Below are positions 42,298-51,492 of a DNA stretch of 64,000 nt, one piece after another. The stretch covers positions 124,001 through 188,000 of the forward strand of contig CAKUZL010000002.1 in NCBI GenBank assembly GCA_934718085.1, written 5' to 3'. This stretch comes from an uncultured Candidatus Melainabacteria bacterium (GTDB lineage: Bacteria; Cyanobacteriota; Vampirovibrionia; Gastranaerophilales; Gastranaerophilaceae). The notes beneath the pieces were generated by a model that was not told the origin of the DNA, did no database searches, and was given only the letters and a program-made list of their open reading frames with translations. Every line of letters begins with the position of its first letter. The first letter of the stretch is position 1. The translations under genes were made by a program, and so were the position numbers.

Positions 42298-44211
42298 TTA
42301 TTCGATGATTTGACCGCCGAACAGGTTTATGAAATTGGCAACGGTGTCCGAAACATTTTCGGGAATTTCGGGTTTTTGCAGGGTTTCCGGAGTATTTTGC
42401 GAGTTATCGGTTTTCGGAGCCGAAGTCGGTGCGTTTGCGGAATAAAACGCAACGGTTTCGTTTTCTTCTTCCTCGTCATCGGGCGCAGATTCGGAAGGCG
42501 CGGCAACCGGCGGTTTCACGCTCGGTGCGGGCGAAATCGGAATTTCTTTTGCTTTAATTACCTGTTTTTTAGCAAATTCGTCGGGTTTTACTTTTATCGT
42601 AATTTTGATGTCGTTTACCCCGAAATGCGCTTTTGCGGCGTTTTCGAGCGGAGTTCTTTTGTTTGAATCGTCTGCCTGTTTTGCTGCGGCATCGTTTGAA
42701 AACGCAAGTATAATGCGGTCTTTCGATACTTCAATCGGACGCGAAAGATTTGTAAAGAACATACGCGAAGGCATTTTTTCAATGCCCGAAAGAATTTGAG
42801 CCCAGTCGTCGGAGTTTGCGCTTGCTGACGACGAGGGTTGTGTCGGCTCCGGGTGTGAGGGCACGGACGACTTAATTTCCGGTGCTTCGTGGCGAAACAC
42901 GGGTTCTTCGGAATGTGTGATCCGATGTTCCGGTGCTGCGGGTGTCTCCGCCGAACGAGAAGGTTCCGAATAACGTTGAGCTTGCGTATTTTGCGCGGGG
43001 TTTGCCGAACCGACGGGTTGCACCGTTTTAACGGGAATTGCTCCGTTCGCGAGTTTGTCTTCCAGAATTTTTACCCGTTTGGTAAGCTCTGCAAGCGTTT
43101 CGACCTTCGGAACATTTGTCAGCTCGATAATGCAAAGCTGCACCTGCATATATTTTTCGGTTGTTTCCTTTACCTGTGCAAAATGAAACGAAAGACGTTC
43201 AATCATATACAAAATTGTGTCCGAAGTCATTGATTTTGCTTGTTTTTCGGCTTCGGGCAAAGTCTGTTCGTTAAATCCCGTTGTAGAAAAAATCAAATCT
43301 TTATCGGTTACGGTTTTTATGATAAGCAAATCCCGCAAATACTTTATAAGTCCCGCAATAATCCGCCCGGGCTCGTTTCCTTCGTCGTAAATTTTGTTAA
43401 GCTCGAAAAGTGCATCCTGCGTGTTTCCAGCGGATATCGTATCCGTCAGTGCGTGCAATTTTTCAAACGATAATTTTCCCAAAATTTCGTTGACATCGGC
43501 GGGTGTTATTTTGTCGGTCTTCCCGATAACGCTTAATCTGTCCAAAAGCGCTACGGCATCGCGCATTCCTCCTGCCGCGTTCTTTGCGATTTCGGCAAGT
43601 GCGGTCTCTTCGATTTTTATATCTTCCTTTTGTGCAATAAAATCAAGCCTTTTGATGATGTCGGATGTCGTAATCCGTTTAAAATCGTACCTTTGGCACC
43701 TTGAAACAATTGTTTCGAGCACTTTATGCGCTTCCGTTGTCGCAAGGATGAAAACTACATTTGCGGGCGGCTCTTCGAGTGTTTTCAACAACGTGTTCGA
43801 AGCTTCCGTTGTGAGCATGTGGACTTCGTCTATGATATAAATTTTGTATTTCCCGTTTACGGGTGCGTAGCGTACTTTTTCGAGAATATTCCGCGCGTCC
43901 TCGACCGAACGGTTGCTCGCCGCGTCGATTTCGATTACGTCAACAGGCGTAGAGTTAATTACGTCAAGGCATCCGGGGCATTTTCCGCACGGCGTTATCG
44001 TCGGACCGTTCACGCAATTTAAAGATTTTGCCAAAATCCGCGCCGTCGAAGTTTTTCCCGTTCCTCTGGGTCCGCAAAACAAAAAAGCATGCGCCACTTT
44101 TCCCGATTGAACGGCGTTTGTCAGCGCTTTTACGGTCGAGCTTTGCCCCGTAATGTCCGCAAAAATCATCGGTCTGTACTTCGTATATAAGGGTACGTAT
44201 TTTTCGCTCAA
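42298..44211 (-). CDS. dnaX: DNA polymerase III subunits gamma/tau
   Basis: 637 residues from a TTG at 44211, chosen because AAGGAAAA lies upstream and the longer frame would run into the divergent gene. The N-terminal AAA+ clamp-loader domain has LFCGPRGTGKTSTARILA (Walker A), a zinc site CVNG..CGKCPGC, IIDEVHML (Walker B), LEEPPANVVFILATTE and SRCQRYDF. Residues beyond about 380 are a Pro/Ala/Ser/Glu-rich linker and tau-like C-terminus. It loads the sliding clamp at the replication fork. No obvious slippery heptamer for frameshifted gamma was found. Confidence 0.93.
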   Translation of the reverse strand: MSEKYVPLYTKYRPMIFADITGQSSTVKALTNAVQSGKVAHAFLFCGPRGTGKTSTARILAKSLNCVNGPTITPCGKCPGCLDVINSTPVDVIEIDAASNRSVEDARNILEKVRYAPVNGKYKIYIIDEVHMLTTEASNTLLKTLEEPPANVVFILATTEAHKVLETIVSRCQRYDFKRITTSDIIKRLDFIAQKEDIKIEETALAEIAKNAAGGMRDAVALLDRLSVIGKTDKITPADVNEILGKLSFEKLHALTDTISAGNTQDALFELNKIYDEGNEPGRIIAGLIKYLRDLLIIKTVTDKDLIFSTTGFNEQTLPEAEKQAKSMTSDTILYMIERLSFHFAQVKETTEKYMQVQLCIIELTNVPKVETLAELTKRVKILEDKLANGAIPVKTVQPVGSANPAQNTQAQRYSEPSRSAETPAAPEHRITHSEEPVFRHEAPEIKSSVPSHPEPTQPSSSASANSDDWAQILSGIEKMPSRMFFTNLSRPIEVSKDRIILAFSNDAAAKQADDSNKRTPLENAAKAHFGVNDIKITIKVKPDEFAKKQVIKAKEIPISPAPSVKPPVAAPSESAPDDEEEENETVAFYSANAPTSAPKTDNSQNTPETLQKPEIPENVSDTVANFINLFGGQIIE

Positions 44212-44284
44212 AATTTGATTTTCCTTTTTCGCTTTGCTATTCTTATTATAGTAAAGAAATAAACAAAATGGAACACGCTTTTTT

Positions 44285-45175
44285 ATGAAAAAAATTTTTC
44301 CGAAAGTTCTGAAATCGGGAGACACAATCGGTTTGCTTTCCGTAGCGGGAAACGTCGAAGATTGCGAAATCACTCGTTCTGCCGCGAAATACTTTGAAAA
44401 CAAAGGCTTTAAAACAATAATTTCGGATACGACATTCCAAAATTTCAGATATATGGCGGGTGCCGATAAAAATCGCGCAAACGCGCTCAATGCTTTTTTT
44501 GCGGACGACGATATCGACGCGATAGTCTGTACTCGCGGAGGCTACGGGACTTTACGGATTTTAGACAAAATCGATTATCATCTTATCAAAAAAAATCCGA
44601 AAATATTTTGCGGATTTTCCGACATAACCGCGCTGCTTTTGATGATTTTTAAACGAACCGGACTCGTGACATTTCACGGTCCCATGGCTAACCCCGATTT
44701 TTCTTCCGAAATATGTGAATTTACCGAAAAATCTTTTCTGGACGCTGTTTCGGGCGTTAAAAATAAAATTCTCTCCAACGGATTATGCTTGAAAAAAGGT
44801 GTGGCGCGCGGAGTATTATGGGGCGGAAATCTTACCGTTATCGCGTCCATGGCCGGACTCGACTTTGTTCCCGAAACAAGTTTCGTATTTTTTGTCGAAG
44901 ACGTCAACGAACCGGCGTACAAAATCGACAGAATGATGACTCAATTGCTTCATATAAAGGCGTTTTCGAGAAACTTGGCGGGTATCGCTCTCGGAGAATT
45001 TTCGGGCTGTGACGATAACCGATTTGTTCAAGAAATTTTTACCGAAATCGCAAACGCTCTTAACATACCGGTTTGTACGGGATTTAAAATTTCGCACGAA
45101 AGTGAAAAGATAACCGTTCCCGTCGGCGCAAACTGCGTGTTTGACTCGGGTTCGGGCTCTATAGAATTGTTTTGA
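44285..45175 (+). CDS. ldcA: LD-carboxypeptidase (S66 family)
   Basis: 296 residues. It has LKSGDTIGLLSVAG at the start, CTRGGYGTLRILD near 80 and FCGFSDITALL near 105 with the nucleophile Ser region, FFVEDVNEPAYKIDRM near 205 (catalytic Glu), and FKISHESEKITVPVGA near 270 (catalytic His). This is the Ser-Glu-His layout of LdcA/MccF. It trims the terminal D-Ala from murein tetrapeptides during cell-wall recycling in the cytosol, though MccF-like immunity to peptide antibiotics is an alternative. It is divergent from dnaX. Its end overlaps the converging nnrD gene by 17 nt. Confidence 0.88.
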   Translation: MKKIFPKVLKSGDTIGLLSVAGNVEDCEITRSAAKYFENKGFKTIISDTTFQNFRYMAGADKNRANALNAFFADDDIDAIVCTRGGYGTLRILDKIDYHLIKKNPKIFCGFSDITALLLMIFKRTGLVTFHGPMANPDFSSEICEFTEKSFLDAVSGVKNKILSNGLCLKKGVARGVLWGGNLTVIASMAGLDFVPETSFVFFVEDVNEPAYKIDRMMTQLLHIKAFSRNLAGIALGEFSGCDDNRFVQEIFTEIANALNIPVCTGFKISHESEKITVPVGANCVFDSGSGSIELF

Positions 45176-46019
45176 ACGCTTGCGGGATAAATTTGATTAA
45201 ATCGTCCGAATTAACGCAATATTCCGTCATTTCGAGGCATGCTTCGTCGCCCGTTTTTCCGTGCATAAAAACTCCGAGGCATGCACTTTTCACGGTATTT
45301 TTTGTTTGTGCGCAAAATCCGGATATCATGCCCGTCAAAACATCGCCGCTGCCTGCTTTTGCGAGGGCGGAATTTCCCGTCGTATTTTCGTATAAAACTC
45401 CGTTTAGCCCTGCAATCAGAGTTTTTTCGCCTTTTAAAACCGCAGTGCAGCCGAATTTGTCCCTCAGTTTTTGAACGGAATATTCTCGGTTTTTGCAGAT
45501 ATCTTCGACGTTTTCATCCAAAAGTCGCGAGGCTTCTTTCGGGTGAGGGGTGATGATTGCGGTTTCGAAAAGTTTCGGATATTTTTCCCGAGCGATGATA
45601 TTCAGCGCACCCGCGTCAATAACGGTCGGCTTTTGCACCGTTTTGCATAAATTTAAAACTTCAAATAACAAATCTTTGAAATATTCGTCTTCTCGGACTC
45701 CCGAACCCGTAGAAATAACGTCATATCCGTAAATTACGGGGGTCAGCTCGGCAAAATCTTTCGTCCCCGAGTTTCCGTCGAGCGAAATCGTCGTTACCGG
45801 GGGCATAAAAAGGTTGTTTACGACTTTTTCCTCCGAAGCCAGCGTCACAAGCCCCGCACCGACTTTCAGCGCCGAAACGCTCGATAACCATGCGGCTCCT
45901 TTGTAGTTTTCGCAACCCGCGATATTCAAAACTTTGCCGAAAGTCCCTTTATTCGAGTTTTTCGGGCGGGTCGGCAAAATTTCTTTTACATAGTCTCTTG
46001 TTAAAACAATTTTATCCAT
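45159..46019 (-). CDS. nnrD: ADP-dependent (S)-NAD(P)H-hydrate dehydratase
   Basis: 286 residues, a ribokinase-fold protein with GTFGKVLNIAGCENYKGAA near residue 25, VIDAGALNI, ITPHPKEASRLL near 157, and GNSALAKAGSGDVLTGMISG near 218. The TPHP-E and GSGDVL motifs mark the dehydratase that repairs hydrated NAD(P)H. The epimerase domain (NnrE) found fused in many bacteria is missing, so it must be encoded elsewhere or be absent. It converges on ldcA with overlapping stops. No gene lies within 80 nt upstream. Confidence 0.92.
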   Translation of the reverse strand: MDKIVLTRDYVKEILPTRPKNSNKGTFGKVLNIAGCENYKGAAWLSSVSALKVGAGLVTLASEEKVVNNLFMPPVTTISLDGNSGTKDFAELTPVIYGYDVISTGSGVREDEYFKDLLFEVLNLCKTVQKPTVIDAGALNIIAREKYPKLFETAIITPHPKEASRLLDENVEDICKNREYSVQKLRDKFGCTAVLKGEKTLIAGLNGVLYENTTGNSALAKAGSGDVLTGMISGFCAQTKNTVKSACLGVFMHGKTGDEACLEMTEYCVNSDDLIKFIPQAFKTIL

Positions 46020-46070
46020 CGGTTAAATTTTACAATCTTTTTTGACCTTCGTAAACCCCCGGTTCGCGCA

Positions 46071-46102
46071 AAAAAAGACCGACGTGTTTGCCGGTCTTTT
46101 TT
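46071..46102 (-). terminator. Terminator of rplI
   Basis: AAAAGACCG and CGGTCTTTT pair around a 9-10 nt loop with T runs on both sides. It lies 24 nt after the rplI stop and before nnrD. Confidence 0.85.
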
Positions 46103-46125
46103 GTAAATTTTTGAACTCGGAATGA

Positions 46126-46623
46126 CTATTCTTCTTCCGAAACAACGGTTTCTTCGATTTCTTCCTTGAGAACTTCCGAAGCCGAAACGTTTACGTTCAT
46201 TTGAACTTTGACTTTCGAAGTAAGTTTTATCGTCATCGTGAACGAGCCGACTTTGTTCATCGGAGCGTCGAGGGTAATATTTTTTCTTTCGACTTCGATA
46301 CCGGTTGCATTTTTGATTTCTTCGGACAATCTCTTCGTGGTGACCGTTCCGAAAAGTTTTCCGCTTTCGCCTGCTCTTGCCGAAATTTCAAGTGCTTCGC
46401 AAGCTCCGAGTTTTTCGGCGATAACCAAAGCTTCGGCATGCAATTTTTCTTGTTTTGCTTTAATTCTTGCCAAATTTTGTTCTCTGTTTTTGACGGCGCC
46501 TTTTGTTGCTTTAACCGCGAGGTTTTGCGGGAACAAAAAGTTTCTTGCGTAACCGTCTTTTACGTTGACCATATCGCCTGCTTCGCCCACATTTTGAACG
46601 TCTTTATTCAAAATAACTTCCAT
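46126..46623 (-). CDS. rplI: 50S ribosomal protein L9
   Basis: 165 residues from the ATG at 46623 (AAAAGGAG upstream). MEVILNKDVQNVGEAGDMVNV and GYARNFLFPQNLAVKAT form the rRNA-binding N-domain; a long helix (residues about 42-75) links it to the C-domain. The last 15 residues are an acidic Glu tail. It is usually near rpsF/rpsR/dnaB, but none of these is adjacent here. Confidence 0.96.
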   Translation of the reverse strand: MEVILNKDVQNVGEAGDMVNVKDGYARNFLFPQNLAVKATKGAVKNREQNLARIKAKQEKLHAEALVIAEKLGACEALEISARAGESGKLFGTVTTKRLSEEIKNATGIEVERKNITLDAPMNKVGSFTMTIKLTSKVKVQMNVNVSASEVLKEEIEETVVSEEE

Positions 46624-46696
46624 GAATTTTCTCCTTTTAGGTTTCGTTTTGTTACAATCATAATTCAAACAAAAAAAAATGTCATGTAAAAATTTT

Positions 46697-46930
46697 TTAC
46701 GGAACGGGGTCGTACCCGCCTTTATTGAACGGATGGCATTTTAAAATCCGTTTTGCCCCTAAATATCCGCCTTTGAGCAGTCCGTACTTTTCGATTGCCT
46801 CTAACGTATATGCCGAGCATGTCGGGTAAAACCTGCATGTCGACGGCGTCAGTGCCGATATTTTTCGGTATATTTTTATCAAAAACATGACAAATTCTTT
46901 CGGTATCGTCAAAATTTTTCTAAATAACAT
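46697..46930 (-). CDS. yidD: Membrane protein insertion efficiency factor YidD
   Basis: 77 residues. The core LIKIYRKISALTPSTCRFYPTCS is followed by AYTLEAIEKYGLLKG, and a C-terminal CHPFNKGGYDPVP; this is diagnostic of YidD. The usual partner yidC is 33 kb away. The start at 46930 overlaps the last codons of the upstream ATPase gene; an alternative ATG at 46888 would give the more typical 63-residue form. It helps YidC-dependent insertion at the inner membrane. Confidence 0.92.
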   Translation of the reverse strand: MLFRKILTIPKEFVMFLIKIYRKISALTPSTCRFYPTCSAYTLEAIEKYGLLKGGYLGAKRILKCHPFNKGGYDPVP

Positions 46931-48323
46931 ATTTTTTCAAATCTTCTCCCGAAAAAATTTCGATATTGTCTTGTTCTCGGATGAAAACGAGGCAGCTTAT
47001 TACCGACTTAAACGACGCAAAATCGGGATGTGCAAGCTTTCCGAACAATTCTTGCGTGCTGTCCGCCAAAAATTCCGTTAACAAAACTTTATCTTTGAAC
47101 ACCAACGAGCTGAAATAATCCAATTCGTTTTTGGTCGTAATGTTTTCGAAATAGATAATGTCGGGCGATTGAAACTCGATGAATCGCATCGCTTTATCGA
47201 TGTTAAAACCGATGTTTTCGTTGAGTTCCGACTGATAAATCCCGGGAAGTTTGTATTTTGCGACGGATTCTATCGTCATAATCGTTTTCCCGTGCGAATT
47301 ATATTTTTGCAGCAATGAATAAATAAAATGGGTTTTTCCGCTTAACGGCGAGCCGCAAACAAGGATAATTCCGGGAATTTCAAGAGCTTCCGTCAGTTCT
47401 TTTTCTTTTTGTTCCGAAATATTGTACGTTTCGAGCGGTTTCGGCGGTTTATATATTTTCATCAAAATTCGTTCCGAATTTCGACCTTCGCTGTTCAGAA
47501 CCGGAAACGCGCAAACACTTGCCGTAAGCTGCATATCATCCGCTTTAAAAACCAATTTGCCTATTTGTGAAATCTCGGAAATATTGGGATCCAATTCCGA
47601 CAAAACTTTAAGCTTCGAAATAAACGCCGCGGACATAAATGTCGGAATTTCGCCGGTGTTGATAACTTCGTTTTTCGTTCTGAAATTCACCGTAAGCCCT
47701 CTGTTGGTGCCGTATTCGAACGATATTTCGTGGACATTTTCGAAATAAGCCTGTTTCAAAACGGCTCTTATCAGAGATTGAATGTTTTCTCCCGTCAAAT
47801 CCCCCGCACAGAGGCTTTCCTGCCAATCCGTTTTGGTCTCGGCTTTTGACGGATGAATTTCTCCGATTTCCTCGCACCCGTAATACTTGTCGATAGCCTT
47901 TAAAACCGAAGCTTCCGACACAATCACCGGTTCTATTTCGCATCCTATTTTTTCGACAACTTTTTCTATCGCAAACAAATCTCGCGGGTCGCTCATTGCA
48001 ACGTTTAACGTGTCTTCCAACTTAAACAGCGGAATCATTTTGTACTTTCGAGCGTCCGTCGCGCTGATGCAGCTCAGACATTTTTCGTCAATCGTGTACG
48101 TACTCAGGCTTATCGACGGCAAATGAAGTTTGCTTTCCAAATATTTCAAAAGTCGCTCTTCCGAAATCAGCCCCGTATTTACAAGTACGACGCCGATGTT
48201 CACGTTTTGCGAATTTGCGACCTCTTGCGCCTTTTCAAGGTTTTCGTAGCTTATCAGCCTGTCCTTTACGAGGTCGTATTTTATTTTTTCGAGTGTTTTG
48301 TTATTAACGGCTTGCTTTTCCAT
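46920..48323 (-). CDS. Divergent GspE/PilB/MshE-type ATPase
   Basis: 467 residues. The N-terminal 140 resemble MshEN domains (GVVLVNTGLISEERLLKYL and the KMIPLFKLEDTLNVAMSDP pattern), which in relatives bind c-di-GMP. The C-terminal part has Walker A GSPLSGKT (324-331) and a degraded Walker B SPDIIYFENIT (386-396). The usual His box and the four-Cys zinc site are missing, and the catalytic Asp box is poor. It is therefore a truncated or non-standard secretion/pilus ATPase. It overlaps the receiver gene upstream by 20 nt and yidD downstream by 11 nt. No pilin, PilC or PilQ gene is in the window. Confidence 0.75.
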   Translation of the reverse strand: MEKQAVNNKTLEKIKYDLVKDRLISYENLEKAQEVANSQNVNIGVVLVNTGLISEERLLKYLESKLHLPSISLSTYTIDEKCLSCISATDARKYKMIPLFKLEDTLNVAMSDPRDLFAIEKVVEKIGCEIEPVIVSEASVLKAIDKYYGCEEIGEIHPSKAETKTDWQESLCAGDLTGENIQSLIRAVLKQAYFENVHEISFEYGTNRGLTVNFRTKNEVINTGEIPTFMSAAFISKLKVLSELDPNISEISQIGKLVFKADDMQLTASVCAFPVLNSEGRNSERILMKIYKPPKPLETYNISEQKEKELTEALEIPGIILVCGSPLSGKTHFIYSLLQKYNSHGKTIMTIESVAKYKLPGIYQSELNENIGFNIDKAMRFIEFQSPDIIYFENITTKNELDYFSSLVFKDKVLLTEFLADSTQELFGKLAHPDFASFKSVISCLVFIREQDNIEIFSGEDLKKYVI

Positions 48324-48687
48324 TTTCCAAATATTCTTTTACTCTTTCCAACACAAAATCGATGTCAAACGGCTTTGTAATATATTCGTCCGCTCCGGTT
48401 TCTTCTCCGAGCTCCTTGTCCTTGTCCTGCGAACGCGCGGTCAGCATTAAAATAGGTATGTCCTTATATTTTGCGTCAAATTTTAACAATCGGCAAATTT
48501 TAAATCCGTTCATTTTCGGCATCATCACGTCGAGGATTATCAAATCGGGGTTTTCTTCTTTTGCTTTGTTCAATCCTTCTTCCCCGTCGTACGCGCATAT
48601 ACACTCAAATCCCGATGTTTCGAGCACAAATTTGAGTGTTTCCGCTATGTCGTGTTCGTCGTCAACTATTAAGACTTTTTTCGCCAT
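48304..48687 (-). CDS. Single-domain response regulator (CheY-like)
   Basis: 127 residues of receiver only: VLIVDDEHD (acidic pocket), LIILDVMMPKMNG (phospho-Asp near residue 52), LMLTARS (Thr) and EYITKPFD (Lys). No output domain is present. Its start lies within the end of the histidine kinase gene (26-nt overlap) and its end within the start of the ATPase gene, so all three are translated together. It probably relays phosphate from that kinase and may act on the ATPase. Confidence 0.9.
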   Translation of the reverse strand: MAKKVLIVDDEHDIAETLKFVLETSGFECICAYDGEEGLNKAKEENPDLIILDVMMPKMNGFKICRLLKFDAKYKDIPILMLTARSQDKDKELGEETGADEYITKPFDIDFVLERVKEYLENGKASR

Positions 48688-50743
48688 CTTTTATTCCTTT
48701 CGATAATCTTTCGAATTGTTCGCTCAATTCTCCCGAGGTTGAAAAATCTTCGTTTCGTTTCAATATCGCGTACAGTATATTTTTCGCTCTTCTCGAATTT
48801 GCCGCTATCCCTTCGGTTATCCGCTGTATCGTGAAATTCAACGCGGCTTCGTTCATATTGATATCATAAAAAACAAACATTTTGTAGCCGTCTTTTTCGA
48901 ACAAAAACGTTTTCGACTCCGTTGTTTTGTTGAAAACCGGCTTGAATTCAGGCTTTGTGACAAATTCTTCGAGATAACTTTCGTTTGAAATTTTTTCGCT
49001 CAAAAACAACAGTCGGAAATCTTTTTTATCCTGTTCGGCAGCCGTAATGTCCTTTTCCAGCTGCATTTTTAAAATTTCAAAATCGCTCTGAACCGGTATC
49101 GCAAGGTAAAAATCCGACCCCTTTCCGACTTCGCTTTCGAGCCAAATAAAACCTTTGTGTATTTGTGCAAATTGTCTCGATATCGGCAATCCGAGCCCTG
49201 TTCCGCCCATGTTTCTGGTCAAAGACGCTTCCACCTGACCGAATTTGTCGAAAACCTTTTCGACGTCTTCGGGAGCTATCCCGGGACCGTTGTCCGAAAC
49301 TTTTACCAACACGTATTCGTCAAAAAACGGTTCGCTGCCGTTGTCGACTTTGCCCTCGATTTCAGTACCTTTGCAGGATTTTGAGGTTATTTCGATTTTG
49401 CCGTTTTCGGGTGTGAATTTTACGGCGTTCGATATTAAATTGTACAAAACCTGTTCTATCCGCTGAGAATCAATGTATACGGCGGGCAAAAAGTCCTGTG
49501 CGCGGAACGAAAAATCGATATTTTTTTCCGCCGCCATATTCGACATCGAATTTCGCGCCGACTCGATAAGCGGGTTGATTTCGCCTTTTTTGAAATGAAA
49601 TTCCAATTTTCCCGCTTCCATTTTCGAAAAATCAAGCAAATCTTTTATAAGTACCAAAAGCTTTTCGGTATTTTTTTCCGCCATTCTCAAAAAATGCATG
49701 GATTTTTCGTCGTGTTCGCCCGTCAAGCCCCCCGTCAAAATCTTCAACGCGTTTTTTATTACGGTTAAGGGTGTTTTCAGCTCGTGCGAAACTATCGACA
49801 AAAATTCGGACTTCATTTTTTCCATTTTTTCGAGCTTTAAATTCTGTTCCTTGATTTCTTCGTATAAAACAGCACTTTGCAACGGGAATTTCGCCTGTTT
49901 TACCATCGTCTGAAAGTGCATTAAATCTTCGTTTGTAAATTCGTTTTCCCTGAAAACTTCGACAATCCCGAAAGGCTTGTCGTTTACGGTTATCGGGGCA
50001 AAAAGCGTGTCGAATCCGAAAATGTTGATTAAATCGAATTGTCTGTCCTTGTTGCGAACGTTTTTTATCACTCTGATGCTTTCTTTGCTCGTGTTTACCG
50101 CAAACATTTCTTTATACGCAATAATCGCGCGCAATTTCAGCTCGAGTTCAAGCTTCGGAGATACCGCCGAAACCGAATTTATAACGAGAATTATGTCGTT
50201 AGGATCGTTAAAAACCAACGAATAACAAAGCGAATACGACAAACTTTTTTCAAGCCCCGAGGTCATTATTTTCATAAGTTCGGTTTTGTCCAACGAACCC
50301 GCAAGCCCCGTCAGTGTTTCGTTTAAGACGCTCAATCTGTAAAGATTTTTTTTCAATTCTTTGTTTCCCGCGGAAATTTCTTCCCAGGCATTTTTCATTT
50401 GAAGTGCGGAATTCAACGTCGCAGTCAAAATATTTTCGTCCAAAGGTGCCGTCAGATAAAATCTTGCGTATTTCAATATTTCGGAATTATCGGAAAAAGG
50501 CTTTAAAATAAGAATTATGACCGTATTGTCGGGCTGAGTGCAGACTTTGAGCTTTCTGCAAATTTTGACGGCATCATCTTTCATGTCCGAAACGTCGGCA
50601 ATAACAACGTCGGCGGCGATTTTGTCGTCGATGAAGTCGTCGACGGTTTTAAATGCGAAAAACTCCTCTCCGCAGTGTGCGGCGGCGTTTGCGACAGTTT
50701 GTTCGTATTCCTTGTTTTGTGAAATTAAAACGGTTTCCGACAT
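48662..50743 (-). CDS. Hybrid-like sensor histidine kinase (pseudo-receiver, GAF, HisKA, HATPase)
   Basis: 693 residues from the ATG at 50743 (GAGGGAG upstream). Residues 1-115 have a receiver-like fold with weak conservation. A GAF-like domain spans about 140-295 and a short coiled-coil follows. HisKA has FLSIVSHELKTPL with H320. The HATPase has LISNAVKFTPENGK, VSDNGPGI and GGTGLGLPIS. The final 95 residues are an unknown tail. No membrane segment is present, so it senses a cytosolic signal. The kinase-receiver-ATPase-yidD order suggests control of an envelope process. The signal is unknown. Confidence 0.88.
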   Translation of the reverse strand: MSETVLISQNKEYEQTVANAAAHCGEEFFAFKTVDDFIDDKIAADVVIADVSDMKDDAVKICRKLKVCTQPDNTVIILILKPFSDNSEILKYARFYLTAPLDENILTATLNSALQMKNAWEEISAGNKELKKNLYRLSVLNETLTGLAGSLDKTELMKIMTSGLEKSLSYSLCYSLVFNDPNDIILVINSVSAVSPKLELELKLRAIIAYKEMFAVNTSKESIRVIKNVRNKDRQFDLINIFGFDTLFAPITVNDKPFGIVEVFRENEFTNEDLMHFQTMVKQAKFPLQSAVLYEEIKEQNLKLEKMEKMKSEFLSIVSHELKTPLTVIKNALKILTGGLTGEHDEKSMHFLRMAEKNTEKLLVLIKDLLDFSKMEAGKLEFHFKKGEINPLIESARNSMSNMAAEKNIDFSFRAQDFLPAVYIDSQRIEQVLYNLISNAVKFTPENGKIEITSKSCKGTEIEGKVDNGSEPFFDEYVLVKVSDNGPGIAPEDVEKVFDKFGQVEASLTRNMGGTGLGLPISRQFAQIHKGFIWLESEVGKGSDFYLAIPVQSDFEILKMQLEKDITAAEQDKKDFRLLFLSEKISNESYLEEFVTKPEFKPVFNKTTESKTFLFEKDGYKMFVFYDINMNEAALNFTIQRITEGIAANSRRAKNILYAILKRNEDFSTSGELSEQFERLSKGIKDGEKSLNS

Positions 50744-50856
50744 TACCGATACTCCCTCGATTAAATTATACACTTTTTCCTTTCCGAAATCTTTTATTAT
50801 ACAAAACTTAACTTTTTTCGGTTTTGGTTGTATTATTAAAAAATCGGAGGTGCGCC

Positions 50857-51492
50857 TTGCAAATTTTAAAATCGACAAAAACAAAAAACAATAACACCGT
50901 TTCTCTTTTGAAATCAAATGTTTCGGGCGAAAAAAACGTTTTGATTATCGGAGGGTTTCACGGAGACGAGCCGCAAGGTCCCGCGTTGATTGATGCGTAT
51001 CTTGAAAATTTCGACAACGGCAAAAATACCGTTTTTGCTGTTCCTTGTCTCAATCCAGACGGAATTGCCGTGAATACGCGCCAAAATGCGGATAAAGTCG
51101 ACTTAAACCGAAATTTTCCGACCGAAAATTTCGAAGTTACTTCGAACCCGCAATATTTCGGAGGAAGCTCCCCCGCGAGCGAGCCGGAAACGAAATTTAT
51201 CGTCGAAATTCTTGAAGAATTCGATTTTGACTTAATTTTAACTCTTCATGCGCCTTACGAGACCGTGAACTTCGACGGACCCGCGGAAAAAATTGCCGAA
51301 AACATATCCGCTCTGACTTCATACCCTGTTCAGCCCGATATAGGCTATCCTACGCCCGGCAGCTTCGGAACTTACGCCGGCCTCGAAAGAAATATTCCCG
51401 TCATAACGCTCGAACTTTCCGAAACCGAATCGTTTCCCGCGTTAAAAAACAGGGTTTTTCCCGTTTTCGATTATTGCGTCAACATTTTTTGA
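50857..51492 (+). CDS. M14-family zinc peptidase (MpaA-like)
   Basis: 211 residues from a TTG at 50857 with GGAGGTG upstream. The zinc site is GGFHGDEPQG (His and Glu) and LTLHAP (His). VDLNRNFP supplies the substrate-binding Arg and ELSETE the catalytic Glu. The small size resembles MpaA, the murein tripeptide amidase that cuts L-Ala-gamma-D-Glu-mDAP. With ldcA at 44 kb it would fit cell-wall recycling. There is no signal peptide. It converges on the GtrA gene with a 14-nt overlap of stops. Confidence 0.8.
   Translation: MQILKSTKTKNNNTVSLLKSNVSGEKNVLIIGGFHGDEPQGPALIDAYLENFDNGKNTVFAVPCLNPDGIAVNTRQNADKVDLNRNFPTENFEVTSNPQYFGGSSPASEPETKFIVEILEEFDFDLILTLHAPYETVNFDGPAEKIAENISALTSYPVQPDIGYPTPGSFGTYAGLERNIPVITLELSETESFPALKNRVFPVFDYCVNIF

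Noticed and set aside
42205..42666. 153-codon frame on the plus strand
   Set aside because: Mostly antisense to the C-terminal part of dnaX, with Phe/Arg/Gly-rich shadow composition.
44212..44490. N-terminal extension of dnaX to 44490
   Set aside because: It would overlap the divergent ldcA gene. The extra residues are not DnaX-like, and a TTG with a ribosome site starts exactly at the conserved domain.
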